From Cavia porcellus (taxonomy: Eukaryota; Chordata; Mammalia; Rodentia; Caviidae), in NCBI RefSeq assembly GCF_034190915.1, contig NW_026947514.1, positions 6,841,701 through 6,905,700 on the forward strand: a stretch of 64,000 nucleotides of DNA, written 5' to 3'. This document shows positions 35,281 through 46,258 of the stretch, piece after piece (the first letter of the stretch is position 1; each line of letters begins with the position of its first letter). Position numbers and translations under genes: made by a program. Below the pieces are notes generated by a model that was not told the DNA's origin, made no database searches, and worked only from the letters and a program-made list of their open reading frames with translations.

Positions 35281-35615
35281 TGCATTTGGACTGCTGTAGG
35301 AAATGCCTTAAACCATACAGCTTATAAACAACAGACTTTCACATCTCCCCTGCTTGATGCTGGCAAATGCATGGTCAAGATGCTGGTAGATCTAGTGTCT
35401 ATTAAAGCCCTGCCTCAGATGCATGTCCTTCCCCTATCTTACTGGGTAGGAGAAAAGGCCGCCCTCTGAAGTCTCTTACAAGGGCACTAACCCCATGGCT
35501 GAGCAGTCCTGACTTTGTCACCTTCCTAGAGGCTCTGCCTCTTCATCGCATTGCCTTGAGGTGAAGATTTCAACCTCCAAATGTGGGGAACATGCGAGTA
35601 TTCTCCAACCGAGGC
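35281..35615 (-). mobile_element. MST-like MaLR LTR, antisense
   Basis: Left edge TGCATTTGGACTGCTGTAGG, then ACAGCTTATAAACAACAGAC, AAGATGCTGGTAGATCTAGT, TACAAGGGCACTAACCCCAT and GATTTCAACCTCCAAATGTG. This is the MST/MLT1 LTR consensus read backwards from end to start, so nearly full length. Confidence 0.85.
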
Positions 35616-35738
35616 TGAAAACATCCAGCAGAATGGAGGGTTTTGACAGGACTGGGGATGGATCTCAATCAATCAATCCACAAGGACTTGCTAAAGGCAG
35701 GATGTGGACAGACAACAAGCAGGACATCACAGGGTGGC

Positions 35739-36232
35739 TGTGTCAGGCAGGGCTTACTAGAGAAACAGATTTAATCTGAGGTATACAAATGCATAAGAAT
35801 TTACCAGATGGGTTTACAATAGCCGCCAGTGAAGTCAGGTGTGGAAGAGTGTGAAAGTGGGGGCATCTGTGGGCTGGAGACCAAAGGATCCAGTTGAAGG
35901 CCTGGGGATCACTGTGGTGCCCCATATGAGTCCATCCATATCAGAGTTCCCAGTGGAAGGCAAAAGGTCTGCACTGGAAGCCAGGAGATGATGCCCAATG
36001 TGGGGTGAAGACCAGAGCTCCTCTGAAGAGACAGAAGCGAACCTTCCTTCTTTCTTTCCCTTTTTATTCCACCCAGGCCACAAGCTTATTGGCTGGCATC
36101 ACTCACACCCAGGGTGGGTGTTCTACCTTCAGTGAAGCCCTCAGCCACACCCAGAGCTACATTGGCCCCATCTGTGTAGCTAGGTGTTTCTTACTTAAAT
36201 TGATGCAGTCAGTTCACTCTCACAGTGACGCG
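35739..36232 (-). mobile_element. MLT2-like ERVL LTR, antisense
   Basis: CTGTGTCAGGCAGGGCTTAC-TAGAGAAACAGATTTAATC is the reversed MLT2 end. Further right, CTTTTTATTCCACCCAGGCC and CTTATTGGCTGGCATCAC match its reversed central part. The internal promoter-like ATAAAAAGGG on the minus strand lies where an LTR TATA element would be. Confidence 0.75.
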
Positions 36233-36576
36233 GGTACAGAAACTGGCTGGAGGGGTGCACGTGTTTCTAGAATCTGTCTCTTACATTAGGCATGATACCA
36301 CCTGCACCACCCTTGAGTATCCCACTGCTGCCCTAAAGGAGAGATGAGGAGGGTGTACCCCATGCCAGGAGTCTTGGGGTGCAAAGGGAGAGTTTCCTTA
36401 TTTCCTTCCTGAGGAGTTCAGGTGCCCTCAAGGAACCTTTGATTGAAGCCACCAGTGTTGTTTGTTGTTACAACCAGGAAGCTGATGCTACCAGCAACCA
36501 CTGGGTAGGAAACAAGGATGCTGATAACACAGCACCTCAACAGCAGAATAATCCAGCCAAGACATTCCATTCACAT

Positions 36577-36916
36577 GGTGGACTCAGTGCTTGTGCCCCC
36601 CACAAATCCACATGTTCAGCCTCTAACCCTTGGTGCAATGGTACCAAGAGGAGGGGACTTTGGAAGATAATTAGGTAAGGGTGGGGCTCTCATGCATGAG
36701 ATTAGTGGCCTCATGGGAAGAGACCTGTAACTTACTCTTTCCACTCACCACCTCATGAGAACAAAAGAAAACTCAGTCACCTGCAATCCAGGAAGCAGGT
36801 TCTCATTGGACACCGAATCTGTCAGCAGCTTGGACTTTGCAGCTTGTAGAACCATGAGCAATGCCCTCACCTACCCCATCTAGTGTTTGTTACAGCAGCT
36901 CAAACAGACTAAGACA
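36577..36916 (+). mobile_element. MST/MLT1-like MaLR LTR
   Basis: It starts TGGTGGACTCAGTGCTTGTG and contains CAAATCCACATGTTCAGCC, GGGGCTCTCATGCATGAGAT, ATCCAGGAAGCAGGTTCTCA and ATTGGACACCGAATCTGTC. It ends CAGCTCAAACAGACTAAGACA, close to the MST terminus. It is nearly full length and a solo LTR. Confidence 0.9.
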
Positions 36917-38039
36917 CACCTCCAAGGTCACTGGTGCCAAGATCCAGCCACCCAGCCTTGCTGGCCCCACCAGGGATGTTCATGTATTTTGTGGCTTTAT
37001 ATAAGGATTGAAAAATTGGCTTTAGGCTCTACTTTTAGGCTGAGATACATCCACAGGTATGTATAATTGTAAAATCGAACCCACATTTCAGCTGAAGACT
37101 CACTCAATGTGCTCACTCTACCAGCCATGAAAGCAGCAAGCAGATTCTCAGAGCAGCAATCACACGCATCCTGGGTGTAAGAGTAGAGAGACTTGGTCCT
37201 CCAGTGACAAACGTCCACCACCTTGCCATAGGCAACACTGTTGGTTCAGTGTGAGTCACACTCCCCTGGGTGAGTGATTGATCCACCCAGTTGGGGCCTA
37301 ATCTCCTTGGGCTCAGTTCCCATCTGGGTCGCACCCTGGTCCAATCAAAGGGAGGCCTCTATCAGCTTGGCTACATGTGCATGGAGGGCGGAATGGGCTT
37401 GGTATGGAACTCTCTCTCCATCTGGCCCACTCAGAGGGCAACGCCCAGCCAAGCAAGAAGCAGTGGGGGACCCTGGGGAAGATGGGCTCATCTATAGCTC
37501 CAGACAGTGCCAACCTGCGTGGGCGAGTCTGACCTGAGAGTTGGCAGAGCCCTTACCCTCGGGGAGTCAGCCTGAGACAGCGATGGCAGCAATCGCGGCC
37601 ACCTGCCTTCCCCCGGTCCTCAGCAGTGTTCCCACAGTCTGGGAGGCCCAAAGAGAGTGGTGTAGGAGAGACGCCCGGGCTCAGCCCAACTCTCTCCCAT
37701 GGCTGCCTCTAGGACCCTGCCATCCTGACTGCCAGGCTGGGCAACAGGAACCACATTGCCTGGGAGCCGAGGTGCCGTAAACACCTCACTGAGGCCTTCA
37801 CCCTGCCAGGTGGTGGCTTCAGAAAACACAGACATGCAGCTGGTGAATTTCTCCATTCATGATCTGTGTTTCCGGAGCCCTGCTTTGTGCTGGAAACTCA
37901 GGTCTGGAGATAAACAAAAGCAGATACACAGCTGAGTGTCACGGAGCGTGCAGTCCAAGCTCCGTGAGCCACCACAGGGCTGTGAATTATTGATTATTTA
38001 CCAGCTCTGCAGTTTCCATCCCTTGATTTCATTATCACA

Positions 38040-38200
38040 GCATCTTTCCAAAATGGGCACTGTTATCCTGCATGGCAAGCAGGACAGAGATTAGGGAGGT
38101 TCAGGGACCACCCACACTGTTAGATGGGGGTTAGGGCCTTCAGGGCAGGCCTGGGACTTGAACTCAGGTTCATCACTCTCCTGATTGGTTTGTTCTGATT
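38040..38200 (-). mobile_element. MIR SINE, antisense
   Basis: AAAATGGGCACTGTTATCCT, GGTTCAGGGACCACCCACAC and CCTGGGACTTGAACTCAGG match the reversed MIR. It is moderately diverged. Confidence 0.65.
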
Positions 38201-38237
38201 TGAGTACCTTCCCTCTTTTGTCCAAATGGGATCCTTC

Positions 38238-38258
38238 TTTTTTTTTTTTTTTTTTTTT
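38238..38258 (+). repeat. Poly-T run (T21)
   Basis: An uninterrupted homopolymer of 21 T. It could be the reversed tail of a retroposed sequence, but no SINE or gene body adjoins it on the right. Confidence 0.97.
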
Positions 38259-39294
38259 CCTTTTCTTCAGTAGAGGAGAATTCATGAGAAACAAGAGACC
38301 ACAATCTGCTTGATCTTTTAACTCATTCTTAATCATCTACTCTAGCCCTGTCTGCCTAATCACACTTCCTTCTTTCCACAGTTCCTACACACAGGCACTG
38401 AGCACTAATTTGTACTGAAAGCAGCACTGGACTGCTTGGACAGTCAGGGCCCCTGCTCCCCCAGACACCCACGGTCTCGTTGAGCGATGGCTCACACACA
38501 AGTACCACATGGAGGTGGACACACCTGGAGGTGCACAGTCACCAGCTGTGGGATGGTGATGTGGTACCTACAGCTATGGGGGAATCAAGGTGCCTTCTTC
38601 TGTCTGCAACACCCCGGTGCTCACGAAGTCAGCTGCTTCCCAGGCCAGCGAGAACCCTACACTGCAGGACACAAGGTCGCACTGCCCAGCTCGCAGGCCT
38701 AAAAGCTGTATAGACACATATATGGTGATGACCCAGCACACAGAGGCAGGCCACCCCCTGTGCTGAGGATCAAAGCTGGCCCACCAAGACAGACCAGGCT
38801 TCTCCAGGCCTCCACGACACTGGATCGGCTGCTGGCCACACACCAGCAAAAAAGCAGGGTGTGCCCCAGGCAGACGGGGTACGGTGCATTCCCAGGTCCT
38901 TACTGCAGCCCGATGGCATGCTCCCACAGGGACAGGGCCGGCGGCTGGCCTGGCTCAGCGCTCTGCTCCCTGCCCATGCCTGCCTCGCCCGCTAGCCCTG
39001 CCAAATGGACAAGCCTTGCTGCAAGTTCCTCGGGCTGTTGGAACCCATGGAAGAACAGAAAAGGTAGGCCTGTGAACGGGTCAGAAACCCACCCCGCTCT
39101 CCTTTCCCAATACTCGAGGTCAGCTGGGCCTTCCTGCCCCTCAGGAACGGAAAGATCTTGGAGACGCTCACCCCAGCCAACCCCTTTGTGCTGCTCACAC
39201 ACAGACCTGGAATAACACTCCCAGCAGAATATTTCAGCTCTGCAGTGGATGAAGTCTCCCTGCAAGGCCCATGATCTTGAGGCCTAGCCCTTTC

Positions 39295-39490
39295 CTCTTT
39301 TTATATATGAAGTTTTAGTAAAACACATCCACTCCCGTTCATCTAGGTATTGTGTTTTGTACCACTCGGCACCATCGAGTCATTGCTACTGATTCTATCC
39401 TACGTAGCCTAAAACATTTACTAGCTGGCCATTTAAACAGAGACTGGCCAACCTTTCCCACTGAACTGTATCAGGCCGATTCCTTTTTAT
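39295..39490 (+). mobile_element. hAT-Charlie-like non-autonomous DNA transposon fragment
   Basis: TATATGAAGTTTTAGTAAAA, CCGTTCATCTAGGTATTGTG, CTAAAACATTTACTAGCTGG and CCATTTAAACAGAGACTGGC-CAACC follow a well-known mammalian element (aaagttttattggaacacagccacgcc ... aaaatatttactatctggccc). The terminal inverted repeats are lost. The subfamily is not determined. Confidence 0.7.
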
Positions 39491-39529
39491 CATTTACTCA
39501 TGAATTCATTCATTCGATTCTATCACCGG

Positions 39530-39640
39530 TAGGCTTTCCAGCAATCTGAGGTCAGAGACCGCCTTGTCTCTCTGGATATCCTCAGTGCCTGATAAGCCCT
39601 TCAGAAATGTTTGTAGAAAGAGTAAATGAATCAACACGAC
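39530..39640 (+). mobile_element. L2 LINE 3' end
   Basis: GGTCAGAGACCGCCTTGTCT, ATCCTCAGTGCCTGATAAG and GAAATGTTTGTAGAAAGAGT-AAATGAATC track the L2 terminus. Confidence 0.72.
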
Positions 39641-41121
39641 ACATGATAACAGAGTGAATGTTGGGGCCCTGCCATCAGGGGTCTCGGTCTGACATGAGAG
39701 ATTGAAATCAACCCTGGAAAGGCTTCCCATGCATGTCCTCCCAGAGCACAGTGCTCCTGGGCCTGCACTGCACAGCATGATCATGAAAGACACTCAGAGT
39801 CGAGTTTTTAGTTCTGACATCCCAGGGCTCCCCCATCAGACGTGTGAACCCAGGAGTCCTCACAGAACCCTCACAAAGGAAACAAATTCACCTGCTTCTT
39901 CCACAATATTCATAATATGTAGTCTGTGGTCCCCGCCCTGGGCCAGGTATCACTTCACGGTGCACAGATCTCCCTGGGTAACTTTGCTGAGTGTGCCCTG
40001 GGGTCACCTGTCTCCCTTTCCTCTCTGACCAGGAGGCACATAGCCTTGGAAGAGCCTCTGATCCTATCCCTCCTACCACGTGCCAGGGTCCTGGCCCAGG
40101 GGACACTGTGGGAAAGGACCAAAGAGGCCTTCCTGGGGCTTCAGGCCAGCTGCCAGCCTGGCCACACCTCTGCTTTGTACAAGAGGATGGCAATCGTGCC
40201 CACCCCGGCCCCCAAGCTTCCCAGGAGGCCTTGGTTAGTGAGCCAATGCCAGTGTTGCTCTTGGCACTCAGGAGCAAGCGTGCAGGAGTCAACTACAAAT
40301 CAGACTCATTACTTAATATTCACAGCTGGAAAGCGGCAGCTGGGTATCCGCCTGACCCCATTCCTGTGTCCTGCATGGGCAAGCCTTTCAGTTCCCAACA
40401 GCTCCTCCTTTTGGCCCACAAGGTGTAAACATGGTCACCTAAGGCACTGAGGGTGATAAGCTTTCCCATGCGCCTGACTGCCCGCCAGCTCAGCCTGCAA
40501 GGGCGCCCAGCCTGTGTCCCGGCATGAGAAGATTTTATCGGTAAAATCTTCGCGGCGCAGCCTTCGTGGGCATGCAAGCCGGTGCCTTGCCCCCACTCCG
40601 AAACTGGCTTTTCTGCTTGCAGAAGGGCCTTTTTTTTTTTTTAACCTTTGCTCTGTCCTTTCTTTCCCAATGGAGGCACAGAGGAGGGACAACGGCATTC
40701 CTGCAGAATCGAATTGCACCATCGCAGAAACCAGGGCTGTGGCACCTGTTTCCAGAACAGAGAGCCAGCCAACGATTTGCAAAACCCTCCCGTCATCCGT
40801 CACCCTCTCTCTCCCTCTGCTTGCTCCCTTGGTTCTCTCCTTATTCAGATCTTTCTCCCACTTCCTTCCTCCATTCTCAGCACAAAAGTTGGGGGAGAAA
40901 AACATTACCCAGTAGCAGGTTCTGTGATTGCTATGAATACCCAGTGTCACACACTCTGTCAAAAACCGGTGAGTGCATTCAAAAAGAAGAAAGCTAAACG
41001 CAGGACTCGGAAGAATAGGCAACTCTCCCATCGTCTCATTCAGTCTTTTTTTTTTCTTTTTGCTATTTAAATTTCACTATCTTTCTTTTTTTAACCTTTC
41101 CTGCAGATCTATGTAGGATAG

Positions 41122-41122
<1 letters not shown>
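39641..41122. other. Unassigned sequence with many overlapping open frames
   Basis: Frames of 134-198 codons overlap on both strands between 39888 and 41070, the longest on the minus strand at 40435-41031. None shows a domain, a signal or strand-consistent structure, and the overlap in several frames points to low stop density rather than coding. A perfect hairpin lies at 40528-40551 and short T runs at 40629-40640 and 41045-41055. Confidence 0.45.
40528..40551. other. Perfect 10 bp inverted repeat with TCGG loop
   Basis: GAAGATTTTA and TAAAATCTTC are exact complements separated by TCGG. The flank is unusually CpG-rich (CTTCGCGGCGCAGCCTTCG). No repeat family explains it. Confidence 0.9.

Positions 41123-41167
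<45 letters not shown>
41123..41167 (+). repeat. (AC)n microsatellite
   Basis: About 45 bp of uninterrupted AC, probably polymorphic. Confidence 0.98.
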
Positions 41168-41170
<3 letters not shown>

Positions 41171-41559
41171 CCTCACTGCTGTCATTTAAAGTATGAAGAA
41201 ACCAGCAAAGGAAAAATCTATTTTCAGCTGGTTCTTGTTAGAATGCTGTTTGCCACTGCCATGACAGAAGTGGATTTTGAAGAAAGTCAAGTCCCTGATG
41301 AAGAGGGGTGAATGCGATGACCGGCCATCTGTCCCATCAGTTAGTCTGCGTATGGAGTCGTGTGTTCCTGCAGGACTAATACCTGTGCACTGGAGAGCTA
41401 GGGGCACAGTCCTGGGGCTGTCGGTGCTCTTCTGTACTTCCAAAGTAAAAATAGAAGCCCACCCTCCCCCAGCCCACAATCTAGAGATAATTAAACAAGC
41501 ACGAGGGAGGGTCTTAGAGGCCTTACAAAACAAAGGTTTTTATCAGGCGCCTTTTTCTT

Positions 41560-42030
41560 CTAATGGTCCTTGTGCAGTAAAAATAAAGTCCAAACACTAT
41601 AATTTCCCTCACACAAAAGTTACAAATACTGTAGGTATCTTTAGAAACAGCTGCAAAAGTGCTTTCACTTTTGACAAGATTGGTGTTAATTACCAGCAAG
41701 GACTTCAGTATAATACGATTTAAACCATTTTAAATTATCCCTCTCAAAAAATTAATTTTTCATCAAAGATTACACACACAAAAAAAATCATGATATCATC
41801 TGTGCAGCTGCGATTTAGTAATAATTCCATCTATTATTACCAATGTCATTCGGATAAAAGAAAAAAACGGCACCCCACCGGGCCAATTCCAGTGCAGGCC
41901 ATATATAGAAATTTTTAACTATCACTTATAATCGCTTTGATGAGCTTAAAGCTCCTCTCAATTAACACCCTAAATGACACTGAGACATCTTAATGGCGGA
42001 TGTAAGTGATGGGAGAGACTTTAATCAAAG
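41560..42030. promoter_or_regulatory. Candidate conserved non-coding block
   Basis: A 470 bp repeat-free AT-rich block holds a 14 bp palindrome AAAAATTAATTTTT (41747-41760), a 10 bp palindrome ATGATATCAT (41790-41799), an E-box CAGCTG (41805-41810), TTAATTA words and scattered CpGs. It carries no sign of coding. The density of homeodomain-type cores in unique sequence is what suggests an enhancer. That is inference. Confidence 0.4.
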
Positions 42031-42589
42031 AAGAAAGTAAAAGGGTCAGAAAGGGCTAGCATGTACCTCGACACGTCCAATCCAACCTTGATGCTGTTTC
42101 CAACCCTGTATCTCTCTGAGATCCAGCAGAAAGCTCCAGGCAGTGCAGGGTCCCAGGGGGCAGCCACAGATCACCCTAATCTCTCTGGAAAATTGGACTT
42201 GCCCCAGGGCCGCCTACCAGGACATCCAGACCACAGCACGGGAACTTGGGAATGTCGCCACTTGAACAAGAGCAGTGAAAGAAAAGGCAAACAAAGACAC
42301 TGTTCCCCGAAGACCATCTTCTGGGGCATCTCAGGGTAGCAGTTTTGGTGATGCAAGTCACTCACACTGGAGGCACCCTAACTCATTCTCAGTGGGGCCA
42401 GAGAATAAAACGGGTCCCCCAAGGCACATTTGAGTGACACAAACTCACCCAGCTGCAGGGATGATATCTCAGAAGGACATTTCTCGGGCCATTATTTTTT
42501 ATCACACACTGCTGTCTTTGGGTTTTCAGCGAATTGGAAATAAAATAAAATAAACCAAAACCCAAATGAAAACTGACCAGCGTGCTTTG
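42031..42589. other. Unassigned non-coding sequence
   Basis: No repeat or exon recognised. The small frames at 42061-42365 overlap on both strands. Confidence 0.4.
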
Positions 42590-42830
42590 CCATTTTTAAA
42601 TCGTGTTTATGGTCTCCATGGTGATTTTTGTTTCCAATTAAGATGCCCTAATGAACATGTGTTAGTGCTGGAGTTTTACTCCCAGGAAACAAACCGGGCA
42701 ATTAAAGGCCCTGCAGGAGCTCTGATCTCTTAAGCCCTTTATGAGGACTGGGTGAAAAAGTAAAAGTTTGCAAAGTCTGGAAAATTAAATTTTAAAAATT
42801 AAATGGAGAAAAACATTTGGCTTTCAGATA
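42590..42830. promoter_or_regulatory. Candidate conserved non-coding block
   Basis: Unique sequence with CATTTTTAAATCGTGTTTATG, GGTCTCCATGGTGATTTTTG and TTTCCAATTAAGATGCCC words lies near the 41.6-42.0 kb block. It may be part of the same regulatory cluster, if either is functional. Confidence 0.3.
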
Positions 42831-43094
42831 AAACTTACCTGTTCCCATCCCTAAGCCATCAGAGCTCCCAATGACAGGACAAGTGTCCTTCTGTGACCCA
42901 CCTTGTGCCAAGGTCTGGGAGGAAAAGAGGTTGAAGCATATTCTGTATTTTTACTCACAGAAATGATAGTCCCCTGCCCATTGGCACCAATGACCAATCT
43001 GTGCCATGCCAGGGCTACCACCCAGCAGGGGCATCCTCTACATCCAAACTCTGCAAAGAATCCACCGGGGCACATTTCATCAACCAGGGTTAGG

Positions 43095-43200
43095 AAATAG
43101 GAAATTCAGGGTCAGAGAGCTTGCAATATTTCCAAAAGTCACATTGCCGTGAAGTAGGGAAGCCAGGATTAAAATCAGGCTTGCTCAGAAGAGCTTATCA
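43095..43200 (-). mobile_element. MIR SINE fragment, antisense
   Basis: CAGGGTCAGAGAGCTTGC, CCAAAAGTCACATTGCC and GGGAAGCCAGGATTAAAATC follow the reversed MIR core. Sequence at 42831-43094 is unassigned. Confidence 0.6.
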
Positions 43201-43721
43201 GAATGAATAGCAGGCATCTTTCCCCAGAAATTTATTTAAGCAGTGGGCTATTTTTATGTTTTTTTTTGGTTATTTGAACATTTTCCCTAAAGCCATATCA
43301 GCCAAAGTACACCAGGAAATTTGGTGGTTTTGTGCTACATTATGTAAAATGTTAACTGCATTTATTATATGGTGGAGCGTATTTTTACTCTGTTCTTTAC
43401 ATACATCCTCATATATGTGCACACACACAATACAGTGTGCTGATTTACACACATGCTTACTATATCTAAACCATACTCCTCCAGGTATCCGTTCTCCAAA
43501 AGTGTTTTCTAAAGGAGCATACGTGGGCAGTAAACTTCCTAAAACTTTACTTACTAGAGAATATCTTTAGAATGCCCTCGTACTAGAGGATAGTTTAGCT
43601 GGATATAAAATGATACATTAAAAGGTTTTCAAGATAATCTTTTACTCTTTATTTTATTTAGGGTGATTGTGAGAAATAACACTTAACTTGAATATGTTAT
43701 TTCTATATCTATAAACTGTTT

Positions 43722-43724
<3 letters not shown>

Positions 43725-43762
<38 letters not shown>
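43725..43762 (+). repeat. (CT)n microsatellite
   Basis: About 38 bp of uninterrupted CT dinucleotide within a pyrimidine-rich stretch. Confidence 0.97.
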
Positions 43763-43765
<3 letters not shown>

Positions 43766-43811
43766 TTGTTTCTTTTGTTACTTTTGATCTTTTATCTCCC
43801 AAATACAATTA

Positions 43812-44112
43812 CAGATGCTCCTCAAGTTATGATAAGGTGACAAGTTGAAGATGCACTTGTTAAGCTGCCGAGCATCCTACTTAGCAGCACAGCACTGTTC
43901 AGCTTGTCGGCTGTTTCCCTCTGTGATTGCGGGACTGATGGGAGCTGTGAATCACTACTTCTGCCCGGTACCCAGGACAGTGCTGAGCTGCACAGCCACA
44001 GCCCTGGAACAGAGCAAACCTCAAAATATGGTTTCTGCTGAACGTGCATAACTTTCACACCATTATAAAGTTGAAGTTTTCCTTGAGACCATATTAAGTT
44101 GGGAACTATCTG
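43812..44112. mobile_element. Tigger (pogo)-type MITE with TA target duplication
   Basis: The termini are inverted: CAGATGCTCCTCAAGTTATG on the left and CATATTAAGTTGGGAACTAT-CTG on the right, whose complement begins CAGATAGTTCCCAACTTAAT. TA dinucleotides flank both ends (43810-43811 and 44113-44114), the target duplication of Tc1/mariner/pogo elements. The 301 bp length and lack of coding sequence mark a non-autonomous Tigger derivative. Internal words (TATGGTTTCTGCTGAACGTG, TTTCACACCATTATAAAG) match the known element. Confidence 0.88.
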
Positions 44113-44720
44113 TATGTTGTCTAAATATGACTTTTTCTCTTACATATTCTAGTTGACATTACATAAAAACTCCTGATATTATTCTCTTTCTTTTATGCTG
44201 GCATTATTTTGCCAACATTCCTCCTTTTTCTCTTCCCAAAGGGCCTGCTATCTGGGTATTAACAGTGTGCTTCTAGCAACATTTTAACTTTTCTTTTTAT
44301 ACCCTTCAGCTCTGTGTAGCTGCTCCTTGCCTTCTCAGAGATTTTTCCGGGCTGACTAATTTTCCAGCTCACTAATTTGTTCTTAAGCTGTAACCATTGT
44401 GCTTTTCCCTTACTCCACCCATTACATTCTTTATATCCAGTGCAATGTGTTTTCTTATTTCTAGTATTTTCTTATGTTTCTTCTCTGTCAGTGCCTGTAT
44501 CTGCTGTGGCCCCAGGAGATTCCTGCATGTCAGGGTGAGTTCCTTTCTCTGTGGCTTGTCTCTTTGCTCCCAGGAGTGTAAGGAGTGGGACGCACACCCA
44601 TCCCAGAGTTGGCCACTGTGTTTGCTTTGCAACCCCAGAATTTCAGAGCAGCTTTCTACCCTCATAGCTGGGAATGGTTTGTCCCATGAAGCTGTCTCAT
44701 TACCTTAATTCTCTGAGTAT

Positions 44721-45714
44721 AAGGCAGGGAGCAGAAGTGGGAACACTCAGCTCCATCTATCTGCTGTGCTGTCCACAGCTGAACTCACAAATTTGCCCCT
44801 GTGTGGGATTCTCTCACTGACTCCCATCTCTGCTGGGTGACTTTGCCAATGGTCTGCCTCAAAAAGGTCAAAGGATTGGCAGAGATATGAGGATAATGAT
44901 GCAGAAGAAGAACAAAATCTAAAATCCACAGACTCCTTTCTTACAGTCTCCACTAAGCACGGCTCACCAGCATCCTCTGGTTCATACTAAGTCACAGCTA
45001 CCCTCAGGCTTCCCCAGAGTTTCTTGTAATGTCCATCGTATTTGTTTAGGTCCATTCACTGATTGCTTAACTGCACAGCCTGTCTGGTGTCGGGTTTATG
45101 GAAGGAAGCTAGCATTCCAGAATAACAATATTATCCGAGCAGAAGAAGCAGAACTGAAGCATCAGGTTTTCAGAGGTAATGTGCACGAGGAAAGGCAAAC
45201 CCAAAAGAAAAGCAAGAATAAACTCACTGAGCACAAAGCAACAGAGGAGCACACAACAGAGGAAGATTCCTGGGTTTGTTGTTTGTTGTGTATTAGAACC
45301 TGAGGACACCAGGACCCTCTAGAGACCTAGAGAACTGGGAGTGGAGAAAAGGCGGGACACAGTTTTTGACCTGAGGGTGAGTGAGATGAACAAGCAGCTC
45401 TTTTTTGTTCTTGATTTTAAAGTAGAGGGAGGTTTTGGAGAGAGAGATCTTCGGTTCGTGTTTCCTAATGATAAATACTTCCTCATCCTCTCACAGATTG
45501 AGATGTTACACTGGAAAGTTGGAACGTCACAGCCAGCTCCTGTAGCCAAGATCAGAGCTGACCTTGATCACTCGAGACTCACTTCTGTTCAGTCTTTATT
45601 TTGAAACTTTCGTCGCTTACCCAGGTTCCCAGATGGCTGGTCTCGGGGTGGTTTACCGAGAGAAGTGGAGCAGATTTGCTGAGGAAGCATGTTGGAACGT
45701 CACCTAAGTAAGCC
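44721..45714. other. Unassigned non-coding sequence
   Basis: No recognised family. Frames at 45319-45604 overlap on both strands and lack recognisable content. Confidence 0.4.
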
Positions 45715-46258
45715 CAGCACAACCATTAATCACGCTTGTCAACTTGACTGATTTATGAAACACCCAGCAGATTAAGAAGTCATACTTTCGGGTGCATCTG
45801 TGGAGTGTTCCCAGCACTGGCTGGCATGCAGGCCAGCAAACGGGGTAGTGACCCACCTCATGTAGGCAGCAGCACCCCAGTAGGCACGCAGCCAGGACGC
45901 GATGGGAACAGAAGAAGAAGCAGGAAGCTGGCTTGAGCTTTGAACAACTCTGATCTGCTTTAGTTCATGCGTCTTTTGCAGCTGCCGTTCGCTGTGGACA
46001 ACAGACTGCAGCTCCTTCAGGCCCCCGCTGTGGGCTCGGACCCAGGGCTCTCCACAGAGCTCCAGGTCTTCAGTCAGGCTCTGTCTCCTTGCTCACTCTG
46101 GTTCTGCAGTTTCCTTTGTGGGATGAGCATCCACAGGAATCTGTGTCTTTCCAGCCCGCAGGTGGCCATTGTGGACTCTCCTGCCTCTCTTCCTGTAAGC
46201 CTGCTGTATATACATTTGTTGCTCTGTTCTTTCTAGGGAACGCTAGCCCAATACATGC
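45715..46258 (+). mobile_element. MLT2-like ERVL LTR
   Basis: CGCTTGTCAACTTGACTGAT, GGGTGCATCTGTGGAGTGTT and, at the 3' end, GTATATACATTTGTTGCTCT-GTTCTTTCTAGGGAACGCTAG match MLT2 (ttgtcaacttgattg ... gtgtctgtgagggtgtt ... ggttctgtttctctggagaaccc). It is nearly full length and old. Confidence 0.78.

Larger units (their letters stand above)
36917..39294. other. Unassigned non-coding sequence
   Basis: L2-like words at 37860-37980 and a MIR at 38040-38200 are the only elements seen. Frames at 37113-37856 and 38480-39265 overlap on both strands, with no recognisable family. Confidence 0.45.
43560..44720 (-). mobile_element. Ancient L1 (L1M/HAL1-like) remnant, antisense
   Basis: AGGATAGTTTAGCTGGATAT, and after an inserted DNA transposon TTTTCCAGCTCACTAATTTG, TTCTTATTTCTAGTATTTTC and TTATGTTTCTTCTCTGTCAG resemble reversed L1M sequence. 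The piece is very diverged. A CT microsatellite and a Tigger-type MITE interrupt it. Confidence 0.55.

Noticed and set aside
38238..38258. T21 run as the tail of an antisense retrogene
   Set aside because: No recognisable SINE, LINE or gene body lies next to it and no target duplication is visible.
40435..41031. 198-codon open frame on the minus strand
   Set aside because: Frames of 133-143 codons overlap it on the plus strand, no domain is recognised, and one or two frames this long are expected by chance in 64 kb.
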